A stretch of DNA of 64,000 nt from Haematobia irritans (taxonomy: Eukaryota; Arthropoda; Insecta; Diptera; Muscidae), in contig NC_134401.1 of the NCBI RefSeq assembly GCF_050003625.1, forward strand, positions 65,317,242 to 65,381,241. Reading direction: 5' to 3'. Below are positions 47,514-59,600 of the stretch, in pieces. The notes under the pieces are model-generated. The model saw nothing but the letters and a program-made list of their open reading frames with translations, was not told where the DNA came from and ran no database searches. A program made the position numbers and the translations under genes. The stretch's first letter is position 1. The number at the start of each line of letters is the position of its first letter.

Positions 47514-49333
47514 GTAAGTCTATCCAAGCCAATATGTGGATTCACATAATTTCTTGTGTTTCCAAGATGTAGATATAGAACCAAAAAATGTGATGATGCT
47601 TATTTTCGATCACTTTCGAAGTCGTGTGATGTTTTAAAATTGTATCAAAGAGAACATATTTTCTCGAGAAGTTATTTTTGACATTTTGAGACGGGTATTA
47701 TTTTTAGTATGTAGAAAAAGATGGGCCAACAAATATTCGATTTATATTCTTTATTGGAAAGACTGTAATTGGGGATTGATCATCGTTCATATGAAAATAG
47801 CCTATATTAAATTTCATGAAGATTTGATGCAATTTACTTGCTACGTGGATATTATGGATAACAAATAGATTGATGTCTACTGGCGGACGAATGGAGCCGT
47901 CAAAACAATTCGACAATTCAAATGCTGATTGATTGTTCTTTATATCCGTACGTACATCTTATATTTATGGCGGATTTCATGAAATTGAATTGTAAATAGA
48001 AACTATGTTTATATGTACATAAAGGTATGAAAATGAGGGTACAATGAAAAATTTGAGAAAATCGATTAGTTGTACAAATCGGGCTAAAAATTCTCCAAAA
48101 TGTTGTCAATGGAAATTTTAACAAGTATGTATAGAAATGCAGGTGGATTTGATGAGACATACATCTCAAGAAAATCGTTTGAATGTATTAGATTCTGGAT
48201 TAATGGGAACCAGTTTTGATTGAGAAATCGTCTAATCATGCAATCAAATCCAATGATTTAACACCTTTCATATGACTTGAAATCTATATTCTGTAGATTT
48301 TTACTCACATTATCGGTCGCTTTATATGAGGGCTATATCAAAACCAGGGCCCATCTTCGAGACTTTGTCTTGATTGTAACTACAAATATTAGATAGGACC
48401 GAAACTCAGATGGCCGAATCTCAATAAGTGGCTACCGTTAACTATAATATGTTTTAAGCAACCATATGTTTGTGATCGATATTCATACTGTAATACAATT
48501 GTTAGCGTCTAATTGGTTTGTTTACATATTTGTTTAATTATCGAGACGAAATATTTTCTAATAGAAGAAACTGTTACAATGTTTGGGACTAGTCTTGTGT
48601 CGGTCCAATGAACTGTTCACCAAATGGAACGACCGGTACTATTTAATTTCGCCACTTTTGCTTTTATAGTCTGAGAGTCAGAAGCTGAATGGTTGACAGA
48701 AATGAATTTCGAATACACCCTTGGAGTCAGATATAGTGCGAACGTGGCAGAAATTAACCGATTATTGCATTGCGAAAGAAATAGGAACCCGTTTGAATCT
48801 AGTTAGAATACTTGACTATCTATCTATGTCGGCCAAGGTAACCACTACTAGACTTCTGTATAAAATACCAAACTGAAAAAGTAAGATACAATTTTAAACG
48901 AAATTTCCATCTACTAAGTTTAAGTAATATTTGTAGTAAAATTGTATACAATGTATTGTAAAAACATTTCCCGGGAAATCCCGCACTTAATTCCCGGGAA
49001 AGCCTAAGCGAAAGTATGGGAATTCCTCGTACCGTAAATAAACCAAACCGTACAAATAACCAGTATTGGCCATTCACGCACAAAAAAATAATTCTTTCGA
49101 AGCGAAATTTATACCAACGAAGTTTTTGTTTAATGATAAAACTATCTCGTTAAAGCAAATAAATCTTTGTTTCGGGTATCCGCTGCCAAGTTTGTCACCA
49201 ACAAGCTGTTTAAAAAATAATAATTTTTAAATTAACTGAGATATTGAGTCGTTGATTAAAAGTAAAAACGCTTCAAAAATAGGCTAATACTTATGTTGAG
49301 GATTTTGCATCTTTGGCTTAAAGTTGTTTTTTT
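47514..49333. other. Intron-like or intergenic DNA, no gene recognised
   Basis: It starts at the candidate donor. 48300-48350 (TCGGTCGCTTTATATGAGGG) is a decayed R/Q repeat unit. 48962-49010 matches the CCCGGGAA end of the hAT at 9201, and 49077-49150 matches an N-family end (CACGCACAAAAAAATAATTC). Confidence 0.5.
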
Positions 49334-49778
49334 ATACCCTGAATCACATAGTGGTCGGGGTATAATAACTTTGATCTGCCAAAAATGTGTCTACCAGAAA
49401 TATTGATTTTAGACCCCATAAAATATATACCGATCGACTCAGAATCACCTCCTCTGTCGATCTAGCGCTTGGTGTCCGTCTGTCCATGTATTTGTTGTTC
49501 ACAGGATTCCGGTCGCAATTATTAGCCGATTTTGATGAAATTTGGTACAGGATGTTTTTTTTTTTTTGGCACAAGGACGAATGCTATTGAATTTGAAAGA
49601 AATCGGATCAAATTTAGATATAGCTCCCATATACAAATGTGGACAGAAAAATAGGTGTAAGAATTTTTTTTTTAAACAAGGCCATGGTTTTTCTATTTTA
49701 TGTTTTTTATTGAATACTTCGGAATTATTTATAAAGTAGACATATGTCGTGTATTTAAAAATTAGTTTAGAATTCAGA

Positions 49779-50235
49779 TAGGACTAAATAATAACTTAAA
49801 ATAAATTAAATTCAAAAAATCGTCGAATTTTATGTGGACAGTAAAATAGGTGAATATGAAAAAACATGAAAATAATATAAGAATTTGTACATTAAACCAT
49901 TGAAAACCTTTGGGGGCGAACTCAAGAGACATTTCTTCAAGCTTCCTTGCAGCCAAAAAAAAAAACAATTGTTTGAAAATATTCAAAAAGTATGGTGTAA
50001 TATATAGGTCAAGATTTGCCGTTAGTTAATTTCATCCATGCCTAAGAGAATTGAAGCTGTCCTTAAAAATCCCGGTGAATATAAAGGATATTAGCGGTCT
50101 AGTTTGATGCTTAGTTCAAACACTAACATACATTCTTATATTATTTTCATGTTTTTTCACATACGCCTATTTTACTGTCCACACAAAATTCGACGATTTT
50201 TTGAATTTAATTTATTTTAAGTTATTATTTAGCCA
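49779..50235. mobile_element. Tc1-derived foldback relic with 100-bp inverted repeats
   Basis: About 49786-49885 and 50128-50232 are near-perfect inverses (TTAAAATAAATTAAATTC, TGTGGACAGTAAAATAGG). Between them a frame at 50026-50094 reads LISSMPKRIEAVLKNPGEYK-GY-stop. This matches the C-terminus of Tc1-like transposases, typically 'SMPxRxxAVIxAKGGxTKY'. The rest of the gene is deleted. Confidence 0.75.
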
Positions 50236-50455
50236 TAATAAGTTATTTCGCCATAATACTCTTATTTATTAACCAATGTTATTCAAAATTCAAATTTTAA
50301 ATATTAACCGTAGTTAGACTTATATGTAACTCTTACAAAAATATATTTCCCAAGATTCACAAATTTGGATTTATTACCCACACTAATTGAGCGATTTCCT
50401 CTTTTTTAATAATGGACTCAATATTAGTGGCATACTAACTCTGTAGGTTCAGATA

Positions 50456-51706
50456 CGAGAGCGCTTCGGAAATTTCTTAGCCTAGCACAAAAAGCGCGGT
50501 ATAAACAGAAAAAACTTCAATCTCTGTTATGAACACATGTTAAAATTTGTTTCGATCTGGCAACTCCTTCATATAGAAACAGGTGTTCAAAAAAGACGCA
50601 TTCGCAATTTTTTTACAATGGAAAAATTAGAAATGCGTGCTGTCATTAAATATTTACATAAAAAGGTTTATCGGGACAAGAAATTCATAACGATATGGTG
50701 AATGTGTTATGTGAAAGTGCTCCTTCATATGCAACAGTAAAAAATTGGGTTGCTGAATTTAAACGTGGTCGTACAAGCATTGAAGATGAACCACGTAGTG
50801 GACGGCCAAAGTGCGTGATATGGTATTAAATGATCGACGAATAAAAGTGCGTGAAATTGCTAATATCATGGGCATCTGAAATGATCGAGTCGCATTTAAT
50901 TTTGCATGAAGAACTACAGATGAAAAAGCTTTCTGCAAGACGGGTGTCGCATTTGTTAACAGTCGATAAAAAACGCATAAGAATGACCATTTCTCAAGCT
51001 TGTTTGGATCGTTTTAAGCGAAATAAAATGGATTTTAAGCGTCGTTTCATAACTGTTGATGAGACATGGATCCACCACTATACTCCAGAGACAAAAGAAC
51101 AATCCAAACAATGGACTGAAGCTGGAGGAAGTGCCCCAAAGAAGGCAAAAACAATTCAATTGGCTGGTAAGGTTATGGCAACGGTTTTTTGGGACTTCAA
51201 ATGTATTTTATTGATTGACTATCTGCAAAAGGGTAAAACAATAAATTCAGAGTACTATTGCAAACTTTTGGATCAATTAAATATATAAATTCGAGAAAAA
51301 CGTCCTGGCTTACAACACAAAAAAAAAAGAATTTTTCATCAAGACAACGCACCAGCGCACAAGAGTGTTTTAATAATGGATAAAATCAACGAATTAAAGT
51401 ATGAGCTGCTTGACCACCCACCTTATTCTCCTGATTTAGCTCCCAGTGACTTTTACTTGTTCCCAAATCTAAAAAAAAAACCTTGCTGGCAAGCGTTTTA
51501 CCTCAAATGAAGATGCAATTACAGTTGTAAACCACTATTTTGAAGGCTTTGAGGAAAACTATTTTAATCAAAGGATAGAATTGCTAGAAAAGCGTTGGAC
51601 TAAGTGTATTGAAGTTTCAGTAGATTATATTGACAAATAAAAATATTTTTGAAAAACTAACTATTCTTTTTCATTGATAAGCTAAGAAGTTTCCGAACCG
51701 CCCTCG
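50456..51706 (+). mobile_element. Mariner (DD34D) copy A3, full length
   Basis: It starts CGAGAGCGCTTCGGAAATTT and ends AAGTTTCCGAACCGCCCTCG, with TA on both sides (50454-50455, 51707-51708). It is the only complete copy of this family here (1,251 bp) and gives the reference for A1 and A2. Confidence 0.95.
50618..51640 (+). pseudogene. Mariner transposase A3, frameshifted
   Basis: It starts MEKLEMRAVIKYLHKK at 50618. A 1-base loss breaks the frame before LSGQEIHNDMV. A deletion after SGRPK removes about 10 codons of the linker. Then KVREIANIMG, VDETWIHHYTPETKEQSKQW (first Asp), FHQDNAPAHKSVLIM (second Asp) and PPYSPDLAPSDFYLFPNLK (third Asp, 34 residues on) are all present, ending at TAA 51638-51640. 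The three catalytic residues survive but the frame is split at least three times. Confidence 0.93.
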
Positions 51707-51852
51707 TATAGCTCCTAATATCAGAAATTTCAGTTCAGATTGTGATAAAACTCCCATAACCATGTACCCCTTGATGTTCTTAAATGTGGAATATCTAAAT
51801 CTCACAAACCTATACCATTGATACCCCACAAGCAATATTTACTAATTCAGTA

Positions 51853-52368
51853 CACTCAAAAAAAAGTGAACTCTCTATTTCACTAAAGCCAATTTAACTT
51901 TATTTTAGTTCATGAAATTATTATGTTTGGAGAAAGTTTCCTTTACTCTAATAATTTTTTGCGTACGTTAGTTAAATTAACTAAAACCGAGGAAAAAATA
52001 TACACAAATGAAGCATAAAGATAAACTAAATTCGTGCCTTCCACAAAATAGTTCAGAATTTCTTAAAATTTGTAAACTTTACCAATAATGAGCCCATCTT
52101 GAACTTCGTATGGCACTAAAGACATTCTTGCAATTTTGAACTCCAATTTTTTCCTTCAAACTATAATATTTTCTTTAACAAGTGAAAAAACTTAATTATG
52201 TCTAAAAAATCTTTCTTTAATTTGTCGAAAAATATTTACTTATTTTAATGACATCGGCGTGATGCCAGCGTTTGTAATACTGTTTAGTTAAAATTTTCTA
52301 AAAATATTCCAAATTTTCTAAAATTAACCGAAATGTTTCTTCCTGGTGGGTTCACTGTTTTTTCAGTG
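51853..52368 (+). mobile_element. Family B element, copy B2 (516 bp)
   Basis: It starts CACTCAAAAAAAAGTGAACT and ends GTTCACTGTTTTTTCAGTG, with TA on both sides (51851-51852, 52369-52370). Almost the same length as B1 and highly similar. Non-coding. Confidence 0.93.
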
Positions 52369-52430
52369 TAGGGGTGGTTTAGGGTATCATATAGTCGGCC
52401 GCGCCCGACTTTCTACTTTACTCACTTGTT

Positions 52431-53098
52431 TTTTTTTTTTTTTTTTTAATTTAAGAAAACATTATAATTTGGATTTTTAAACTGACATTTATTTGAACAT
52501 GAATACCATAGTCGAAATCGTCCTTAATTTCGATGATTTTTTGTAACTTGACCATAAAGCTGAAAAGCATTCAACAAGAGGAGCTGTCTTTCAGAAATTA
52601 ATTTTAAGGACACTTTCTGCACTGAAAAAAGAGTTTTTTTCTTTTCTGAGGAACGAAATTTCAGACTTAGTTTTCTTTTTCAATACATCTACTAGGGATT
52701 GAAAATTTGTTAAAGTCGACTTCTACATTTATGTTCTCAGATTTTTCTTATTTAAAAAAATTACATATTTGGTTAGTACTTTTTTTATCGCAAATCTAAC
52801 GTAGATTTTTTGATGCCGAGGATTTTCTCTTCCCGAAATGGAATTTATTACTGCTATTATAAAGCATTTTAGTTTTTGTGTTGAATATAGAACGCAATAT
52901 ATGCCAATATTCAAATCCTGAATAGAACCATTGAAAAAATATTTACGTGTTATTAAAGATTACTCAACTGAAGCTCAATTTGCACAATATTAAGGACATT
53001 TTTTTTAATAATGATGATTTTAATTAAAAGAACGTCTATAAAAATTTTTTTCAAAATGTTTTTTTAATTAAATTTAGGACATAAGTTTTGGAAAAAAG
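52431..53098. other. No gene recognised
   Basis: AT-rich. CACTGAAAAAAGAG at 52620 could be the left end of a CAC element closing at TTGGTTTTCAGTG (54353), but the inner sequence does not confirm it. Confidence 0.4.
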
Positions 53099-53317
53099 TT
53101 TTTCAGCGGTGGATTATCCCACTTCAGTAATGCTGGTGACATTTCTGAGTGTTTCAAAGCTTCTCTAAGTGGTTTCATTGCAATGTGGGACGCCGTTCGG
53201 ACTCCGCTATAAAAAGGAGGTCCCTTGTCATTGAGCTTAAGATGAAATCGGGCAGCACTCAGTGATAAGAAAGAAGTTCACCACTGTGGTATCACAACCA
53301 CCTGCCACCTAACCTAA
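53099..53317 (+). repeat. SINE-like repeat with CCTAACCTAA tail, copy 2
   Basis: The most complete copy. It starts TTTTTCAGCGGTGGATTATC, has CTATAAAAAGGAGGTCCC in the middle and ends GCCACCTAACCTAA. Shared with 11951-12150 and 59601-59690. Confidence 0.75.
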
Positions 53318-53476
53318 TGGGTCAACAAATTCCTTACTCCAGAAGTATTCCTAGATCTTTAAAAGATTCAACACTGTCAAGCACTGTGTCATTCAAATAG
53401 TAATTTGTGTTGACATAGCTTGCATTTCTTTATGTTCAGTTCTATCATATTTAAAGAATACCAATTGTACATTCTA

Positions 53477-53885
53477 CACCGAAATTCGTATTTAAACTAA
53501 CGCTATTTTTAATTTTTTTTTTGGGGAAAAAATTATTTGTTGGTAGTTAAATATTATTATTTTTTCGAAATTTTTCTTTTGTTAAGTATGTCTCAAACAT
53601 TTTATGAACTAAACGTGGGTATAAAGTTCAATGACCGTACACATAAGTTCATATGGTATGGTTAAAATGGCCATGATTTGGCGCCAATGATTTTCTTCTT
53701 TACTATTTTTTTCTTCTATTAGAGAGTGTAATTTCGTGAGTTGCAGTTAAAAACTACATCAGAGCATTAAGTTTTCTTGGTTTTAACAACGCTTTGTAGA
53801 AATCTCAAAATGTGGAGTACAACTTAGTTCAATTTTCGTACGAAGTAGTTCATTCTTCCTATGAAACAATTTACTTTTTTCCGTG
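53477..53885. mobile_element. CAC/GTG miniature element, family X (409 bp)
   Basis: It starts CACCGAAATTCGTATTTAAA and ends AATTTACTTTTTTCCGTG, with TA on both sides (53475-53476, 53886-53887). Only one copy is seen, so the boundaries rest on the ends alone. Confidence 0.55.
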
Positions 53886-53887
53886 TA

Positions 53888-54418
53888 TTCAGATCAGATT
53901 GGAGTGAGGTCTTATCTTCACTATTCCGAATAATTTTTATAATTCGTCAGCATACATTAGTGTATAAACGAATTGAATGACTGATGGAAGGTCATTTATA
54001 AATATAAGAATTATTATGAATTATAAAAATTATCCGGATTTCAGTATATGGCATCTTTGCTTTAAAGTTTTGTTTGGAATTAAGACAACCTTTTTTACTT
54101 TAAAGTATCCGTTATAATTTGGATTTGTTTGGCATTTGTTTGTACATTTATTAATAAATCGCAAAAAAATTAAAGTTCGATAAATGAGATCTGCATCCTA
54201 ATTTTAATTTTATAGATTCTAGATTTAAAGCCAGATAGGTCGCTAAAACAATGTCTTTATTTTGAAGAAGCCGCATTTTTGGCTCTGAATCAATCACAAA
54301 ATCCTTAAAGGAGGGTCATAATCTTTGGATCCAAGTAAATTTGGTTTTCAGTGTAGATCATATATTTTGTACAGTAATTCATTAAAAATCGCAATTTGTC
54401 ACCAATTTGTAGTATGTA
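53888..54418. other. No gene recognised
   Basis: AT-rich DNA with a short inverted pair (ATAATTTTTATAATTCGTCA near 53930 and AATTATAAAAATTATCCGGA near 54015). No coding signal. Confidence 0.45.
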
Positions 54419-54483
54419 ACAGGCTGGCTGATAAGTCCCCGGTCTAACAAAGAAAAACACATTTTTTTCAAAATTCGTTTTTA

Positions 54484-57430
54484 TTATTCAACATAGTTCC
54501 CTTCAAGAGCGATACAACGATTAAAACGACCTTCCAATTTTTTGATACCATTTTGGTAGTATTCCTTCGGTTTTGCCTCAAAATAGGCCTCAGTTTCGGC
54601 GATCACCTCTTCATTGAGCCCAAATTTTTTCCCTGAGAGCATCCTTTTGAGGTCTGAGAACAAGAAAAAGTCGATGGGGCCAGATTTGGAGAATATGGTG
54701 GGTGGGGAAGCAATTCGAAGCCCAATTCATGAATTTTTGCCATCGTTCTCAATGACTTGTGGCACGGTGCGTTGTCTTGGTGGAACAACACTTTTTATAC
54801 CCTCCATCATAGGATGGGGGTATATTAACTTTGTCATTCCGTTTGTAACACATCGAAATATTGCTCTAAGACCCCATAAAGTATATATATTCTGGGTCGT
54901 GGTGAAATTCTGAGTCGATCCAAGCATGTCCGTCCGTCCGTCTGTTGAAATCACGCTAACTTCCGAACGAAACAAGCTATCGACTTGAAACTTGGCACAA
55001 GTAGTTGTTATCGATGTAGGTCGGATGGTATTGACAATGGGCCATATCGGTCCACTTTTACGTATAGCTCCCATATAAAGGGACCCTCAGATTTGGCTTG
55101 TGGAGCCTCTAACAGAAGCATATTTCATCCGATCCGTCTGAAATTTGGTACATGGTGTTGGTATATGGTCTCTAACAACCATGCAAAAATTGGTCCACAT
55201 CGGTCCATAATTATATATAGCCCCCATATAAACCGATCCCCAGATTTGGCTTGCGGAGCCTAAAAGAGAAGCAAATTTCATCCGATCCGGCTTAAATTTG
55301 GTACATGGTGTTGGTATATGGTCTCTAACAACCATGCAAAAATTGGTCCACATCGGTCCATAATTATATATAGCCCCCATATAAACGGATCCCCAGATTT
55401 GGCTTGGGGAGCCTCAAAGAGAAGAAAATTTCATCCGATCCGCCGGAAATTTGGTACATGATGTTGGTATATGGTCTGTAACAATCATGCAAAAATTGGT
55501 CCATATCGGTCCTTAATTATGTATAGCCTCCATATAAACCGATCCCCAGATTTGGCTTGTGGAGCCTCTAAGAGAAGCATATTTCATCCGATCCGGCCTA
55601 AATTTGGTACATGGTGTTGGTATATGGTCTCTAACAATCATGCAAAAATTGGTCCACATCGGTCCATAATTATATATAACCCCCATATAAACCGATCCCC
55701 AGATTTGGCTTGCGGAGCCTCAAAGAGAAGCAAATTTCATCCGATCCGGCTGAAATTTGGTACATGATGTTGGTATATGGTCTCTAACAACCATGCAAAA
55801 ATTGGTCCACATCGCTTCATAATTATATATAGCCCCCTTATAAACCGATCCCCAGATTTGGCTTGCGAAGTCTCCAAGAGAAGCAAATTTCATCCAAGCC
55901 GGTTGTAATTTGGAACATGGTGTTAGTATATGATCTTTAACAACCGTGCCAGAATTGGTCCATATCGGTCCATAATTATATATAGCCCCCATATAAAACG
56001 TTCTCCAGATTTGACCTCCGGAGCCTCTTGGAGGAGCAAAATTCATCCGATCCGGTTCAAATTAGGAACGTGGTGTAGTATATGGTCGCTAACAACCATA
56101 CCAAAATTGGTCCAATCACACAAAAATTGGTCCATATCGGTTCATAATCATGGTTGCCACTAGAGCCAAAAATAATCTACCAAAATTTTATTTCTATAGA
56201 AAATTTTGTCAAAATTTTATTTCTATAGAAAATTTTGTTAAAATTTTATTCGGTTCATAATAAAATTTTCATCATTTTCAAAATTTTATTTCTATAGAAA
56301 ATTTTGTCAAAATTTTATTTCTATAGAAAATTTTGTTCAAATTTTATTCGGTTCATAATCATGGTTGCCACTCGAGCCACAAATAATCTACCACGATTTT
56401 ATTTCTATAGAAAATTTTGTCAAAAGTTTATTTCTATAGAAAATTTTGTTAAAATTTTATTTCTGTAGAAATTTTTGTCAAAATTTTCTTTCTATAGAAT
56501 ATTTTGTCAAAATTTTTATTTCTATAGAAAATTTTGTGAAAATTTTATTTCTATAGAAAATTTTGTTAAAATTTTATTTCTGTAGAAAATTTTGTCAAAA
56601 TTTTATGTCTACTTTGTCAAACTGAATTATATACGTATTGGATCGATCTTTTTGATTTAATATATACCACGTATGGACTTACATACAATTTAGAAGATGG
56701 TGTTAGGAGGTTTTAAGATACCTTGCCATCGGCAAGCGTTACCGCAACTTAAGTAATTCGATTGTGGATGGCAGTGTTTAGAAGAAGTTTCTACGCAATC
56801 CATGATGGAGGGTACATAAGCTTCGGCCTGGCCGAACTGACGGCCGTATATACTTGTTTCTTCTTCATATGGGGCCGTTTGTGCCGCGATTTCGACCTTT
56901 AAACGCTCCAATAACGCCATATAATAGTCACTGTTGATGGTTTTTCCCTTCTCAAGATAATCGATAAAAATTATTCCATGCGCATCCCAAAAAACAGAGG
57001 CCATTACTTTGCCAGCGGACTTTTGAGTCTTTCCATGCTTCGGAGACGGTTCACCGGTCGCTGTCCACTCAGCCGACTGTCGATTGGGCTCAGGAGTGTA
57101 GTGATGGAGCCATGTTTTATCCATTGTAACATATCGACGGAAAAACTCGGGTGTATTACGAGTTACCAGCTGCAAACACCGCTCAGAATCATCAACACGT
57201 TGTTTTTGGTCAAATGTGAGCTCGCGCGGTACCCATTTTGCACAGAGCTTCCGCATATCCAAATATTGATGAATGATATGACCAATACGTTTCTTTGATA
57301 TCTTTAAGGCCTCTGCTATCTCGATCAACTTCATTTTACGGTCATTCAAAATCATTTTGTGGATTTTTTTGATGTTTTCGTCGGTAACCACCTCTTTCGG
57401 GCGTCCACTGCGTTCACCGTCCTCCGTGCT
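54484..57430 (-). pseudogene. Himar1-like transposase H-C, split and N-terminally deleted
   Basis: The 5' UTR and about 45 N-terminal codons are deleted: TTGACTTACAGACG joins directly to the GEMSTEDGERSGRPKEVVTD codons. The HTH (EIAEALKISKKRIGHIIHQY), the first Asp motif ([15 protein letters not shown], with Glu to Lys after the Asp) and VFWDAHGIIFIDYLEKG follow. R2 interrupts next. Beyond it FHQDNAPCHKSLRTMAK and PHPPYSPNLAPSTFSCSQ show Asp to Asn and a frameshift at the last catalytic motif. Confidence 0.92.
54797..56856 (-). mobile_element. Helentron/mini-me-like element, family R, copy R2
   Basis: Reverse of R1: hairpin at 54799-54821, GTCCGTCCGTCCGTCTG tract near 54928, 153-bp array (phase words at 55221, 55374, 55527, 55680, 55833, 55986), 29-bp array 56195-56610, and end hairpin TTCGGCC-T-GGCCGAA (56822-56836) with TATACTTGTT. 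It is inserted in a T run of Himar1 without a visible target duplication. Confidence 0.8.
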
Positions 57431-57570
57431 CATTTCACCACTAATTGACTTACAGACGTCAAATTTTGACACGAATCATTTGAAGGTTGGTACTATATAA
57501 AAATAATATGCATTTAACACTAGCGACGCCATCTATGTGTCTGACCGGTGACTTATCAGCCAACCTGTTA

Positions 57571-58708
57571 TTTGTAAAATGTATTAAACATACCATTTTT
57601 TCGATCGAATGTTTAAATTAGAACTTTCTTCACCAATATACCATTACACCAATATGCTGATATTAAATTTCTTTATTGATGGCTAAAATTGGCTCGTAAT
57701 TAAAGCATTTAAAACTGTGTCCATCTTCGATTTGTTCTACTCCCACAGATGAAATCTGAAACCCAACGAAAACCACTCGCATCTGGGAAAACTTTTCGTT
57801 TTTCTTTTGTATCAATGACATTTTCCCATTAACGTGATTATGACATCATGGTACGAGTACACATTTACGATTACAGTTTTACTGATAACCTAATATTGTC
57901 TCCTTACATTGGTTTGACAATATTTATGGGATGCACCACTTGATCAATTCCCACATCAGTCGCCAACTTGCTCATGGTCCTAATATCTGAGTGGATGTGA
58001 AACCGTCAAGTGATTCTTAGGTGCGTTGTTGTCCGATGGTCACTCACACCATACCGTCAATCGATGTGCAATGTATGATGTGAAACTGTTTGTTTGGACC
58101 CACTAACGCCGCTGAATGAATGTGGCGTACATGTTGGTTCATTTGATTGTTTATAGAGCGCGAAATGTGTGTCTGCATGGCAAGATTTCTGTTTTCCTTT
58201 TTGTTGTTGTTGGTCGGTTGACGTTGTGATTGTGTTTACTTTTTCTGTTCGTCAGAGGAGTAAAAGTTGCAGTTGTCCGTGGCAGTAAAAGAAAGTGGCA
58301 ATTGTGCGTTAATTAAAGTAACATTGTCCAACATTGCGAGTCAAGTACGTCTCTCTACATCGACTGTTAAATTAACATAAACATTTATGTCTTGCTATTG
58401 CACCAATTAACGACATCACTTTGCTGAGTCCATGACTATTTGAGTAAGATTTCGTCTGATTTGAACATACGTTTTTTTTTTCTTTTGACAATTAAAGCGA
58501 AATTATCTTTACTTCGTCCAAGAATATTTAGTGAAATGATATCTACTATCCAGTGGCCGGATTATAAACACAGTGTTGGGAGGACTTGTATTGAAAGAGT
58601 TTTCCCCATAACTGCTGCCAAGTACAAGCTAGAGAATTACCCTTTGAAGTTTGTAAACGATCCAAATGCGACTTCAAACCATGTTAACTAGTGCTTTTGT
58701 ATAACTCA
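57571..58708 (+). other. Unique island with a weak first-exon candidate
   Basis: Free of the repeat families. 58250-58344 (from TCAGAGGAGTAAAAGTTGCA to GCGAGTCAA) is followed by the donor-like GTACGT at 58345-58350, upstream of a TC-rich stretch. It could be a non-coding first exon on the + strand. The frame at 58440-58691 has no known domain. Confidence 0.3.
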
Positions 58709-59190
58709 CACGCAAAGAAATAAAGTTTGGAAAACGTGTATCGTAAACGATGTTCTTTTGTTACAGTTTTTGAATTTTTTCGTAAAGCTCAAACCTTTAA
58801 CACCAAAACAAAAATTACATTTTTTTTTTGCCATAATTTTTTTTTTTTTTTTGTTTTTGCTAAAATCGTAATTCACTTCGTTTATATCAAGCACGGTTCG
58901 TTTCTGACTTTGTCTTAAATAAGACAAATTTTGAAGTTTCGTAATAAAACTTTAATATAGTAGGTTGTAATGCCGAATATGTTTTGAAAGCTAGGGAACA
59001 TTTTTGGAATACATGTAAAATTATATTACTTCCGTCCCAAAAAATTGTATTTGGTTCATCGTTTATAAGAAAGGGGCCGGGTGAAGGTTTTGTTTCTTGT
59101 AAAGTTTCTTAACATCGGTTTATGGGCGCCCAACAAAGTGTTTTTATAACAAAGTGCGTCCACGGTTCGATTCCCCGTTTGGACGAAAGC
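58709..59190 (-). mobile_element. Family N element, copy N2, reverse and partial
   Basis: It starts CACGCAAAGAAATAAAGTTT, then GGAAAACGTGTATCG, the inverse of the N1 right end. Near 59158-59186 it has a half tRNA-like module (GTCCACGGTTCGATTCCCCG). It runs into N3. Confidence 0.6.
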
Positions 59191-59192
59191 TA

Positions 59193-59595
59193 CACGAAAA
59201 AAAGAATTATTTCCTCCCAAACGAAATTATAGACAAACATATATCGTTTCGCATTTGATTTCGCTGCAAGGAAGTTTGTTTGGAAGAAAACTTTATACTT
59301 TTTGTGATAATCGTTGATTCCTTTATAAAACAATTTCATAAAGACTAAATAAAAAATTGTCTTTTCTGTCTAATTGCATCTTCGCCCACATCTTTCTCAC
59401 TTCCACAAGTTCTTTTGTTATTAGCACCTTTTTCTGTAACACAAACAATGTAGAAGAAATTATTCGATTTTAAATTTTTTCAATTGTATAGTTCAAATTA
59501 AATTCAAATTTTGGGAGCCATCGTGGTGCAATGGTTAGCATGCCCGCCTTGCATACACAGGGTCGTGGGTTCAACCCCAGTTTCGACCAAACAAC
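59193..59595 (+). mobile_element. Family N element, copy N3, left part
   Basis: It starts CACGAAAAAAAGAATTATTT, then CCTCCCAAACGAAATTATAG as in N1, with TA before it. It includes one tRNA-like module and is then joined to a SINE-like repeat and a TA tract. A possible remainder is at 60060-60170. Confidence 0.62.
59513..59588 (+). other. tRNA-like module in N3
   Basis: It has GGTGCAATGGTTAGCATG (A box) and GGTTCAACCCCAG (B box), with the same CCTTGCATA context as the other + modules. The acceptor ends do not pair. There is no long T run here, because a repeat joins directly after it. Confidence 0.65.
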
Positions 59596-59600
59596 AAAAA

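Larger units (their letters stand above)
49334..52430 (-). mobile_element. Helentron/mini-me-like element, family T, with three insertions
   Basis: The left end is ATACCCTGAATCACATAGTG with an imperfect hairpin (49336-49361), and GTCCGTCTGTCC at 49471-49482 is the GTCY tract. The right end is a hairpin AGTCGG-CCGCGC-CCGACT (52393-52410) followed by TTTACTCACTTGTT and a T run. It holds a Tc1 relic, mariner A3 and element B2. No helicase gene. Confidence 0.65.
54419..57568 (-). mobile_element. Himar1-like mariner, copy H-C, split by element R2
   Basis: It starts ACAGGCTGGCTGATAAGTCC and ends GTGACTTATCAGCCAACCTGT, the inverse, with TA on both sides (54417-54418, 57569-57570). R2 (54797-56856) sits in the T run of the AACACTTTTTT..CTTCTTC site. 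Without R2 it is about 1.09 kb, because the 5' part of the gene is also deleted. Confidence 0.95.

Noticed and set aside
52620..54353. A 1.7-kb CAC element closing at TTTTCAGTG
   Set aside because: Only the first 8-9 bases match, inner sequence does not, and the left TA flank is absent.
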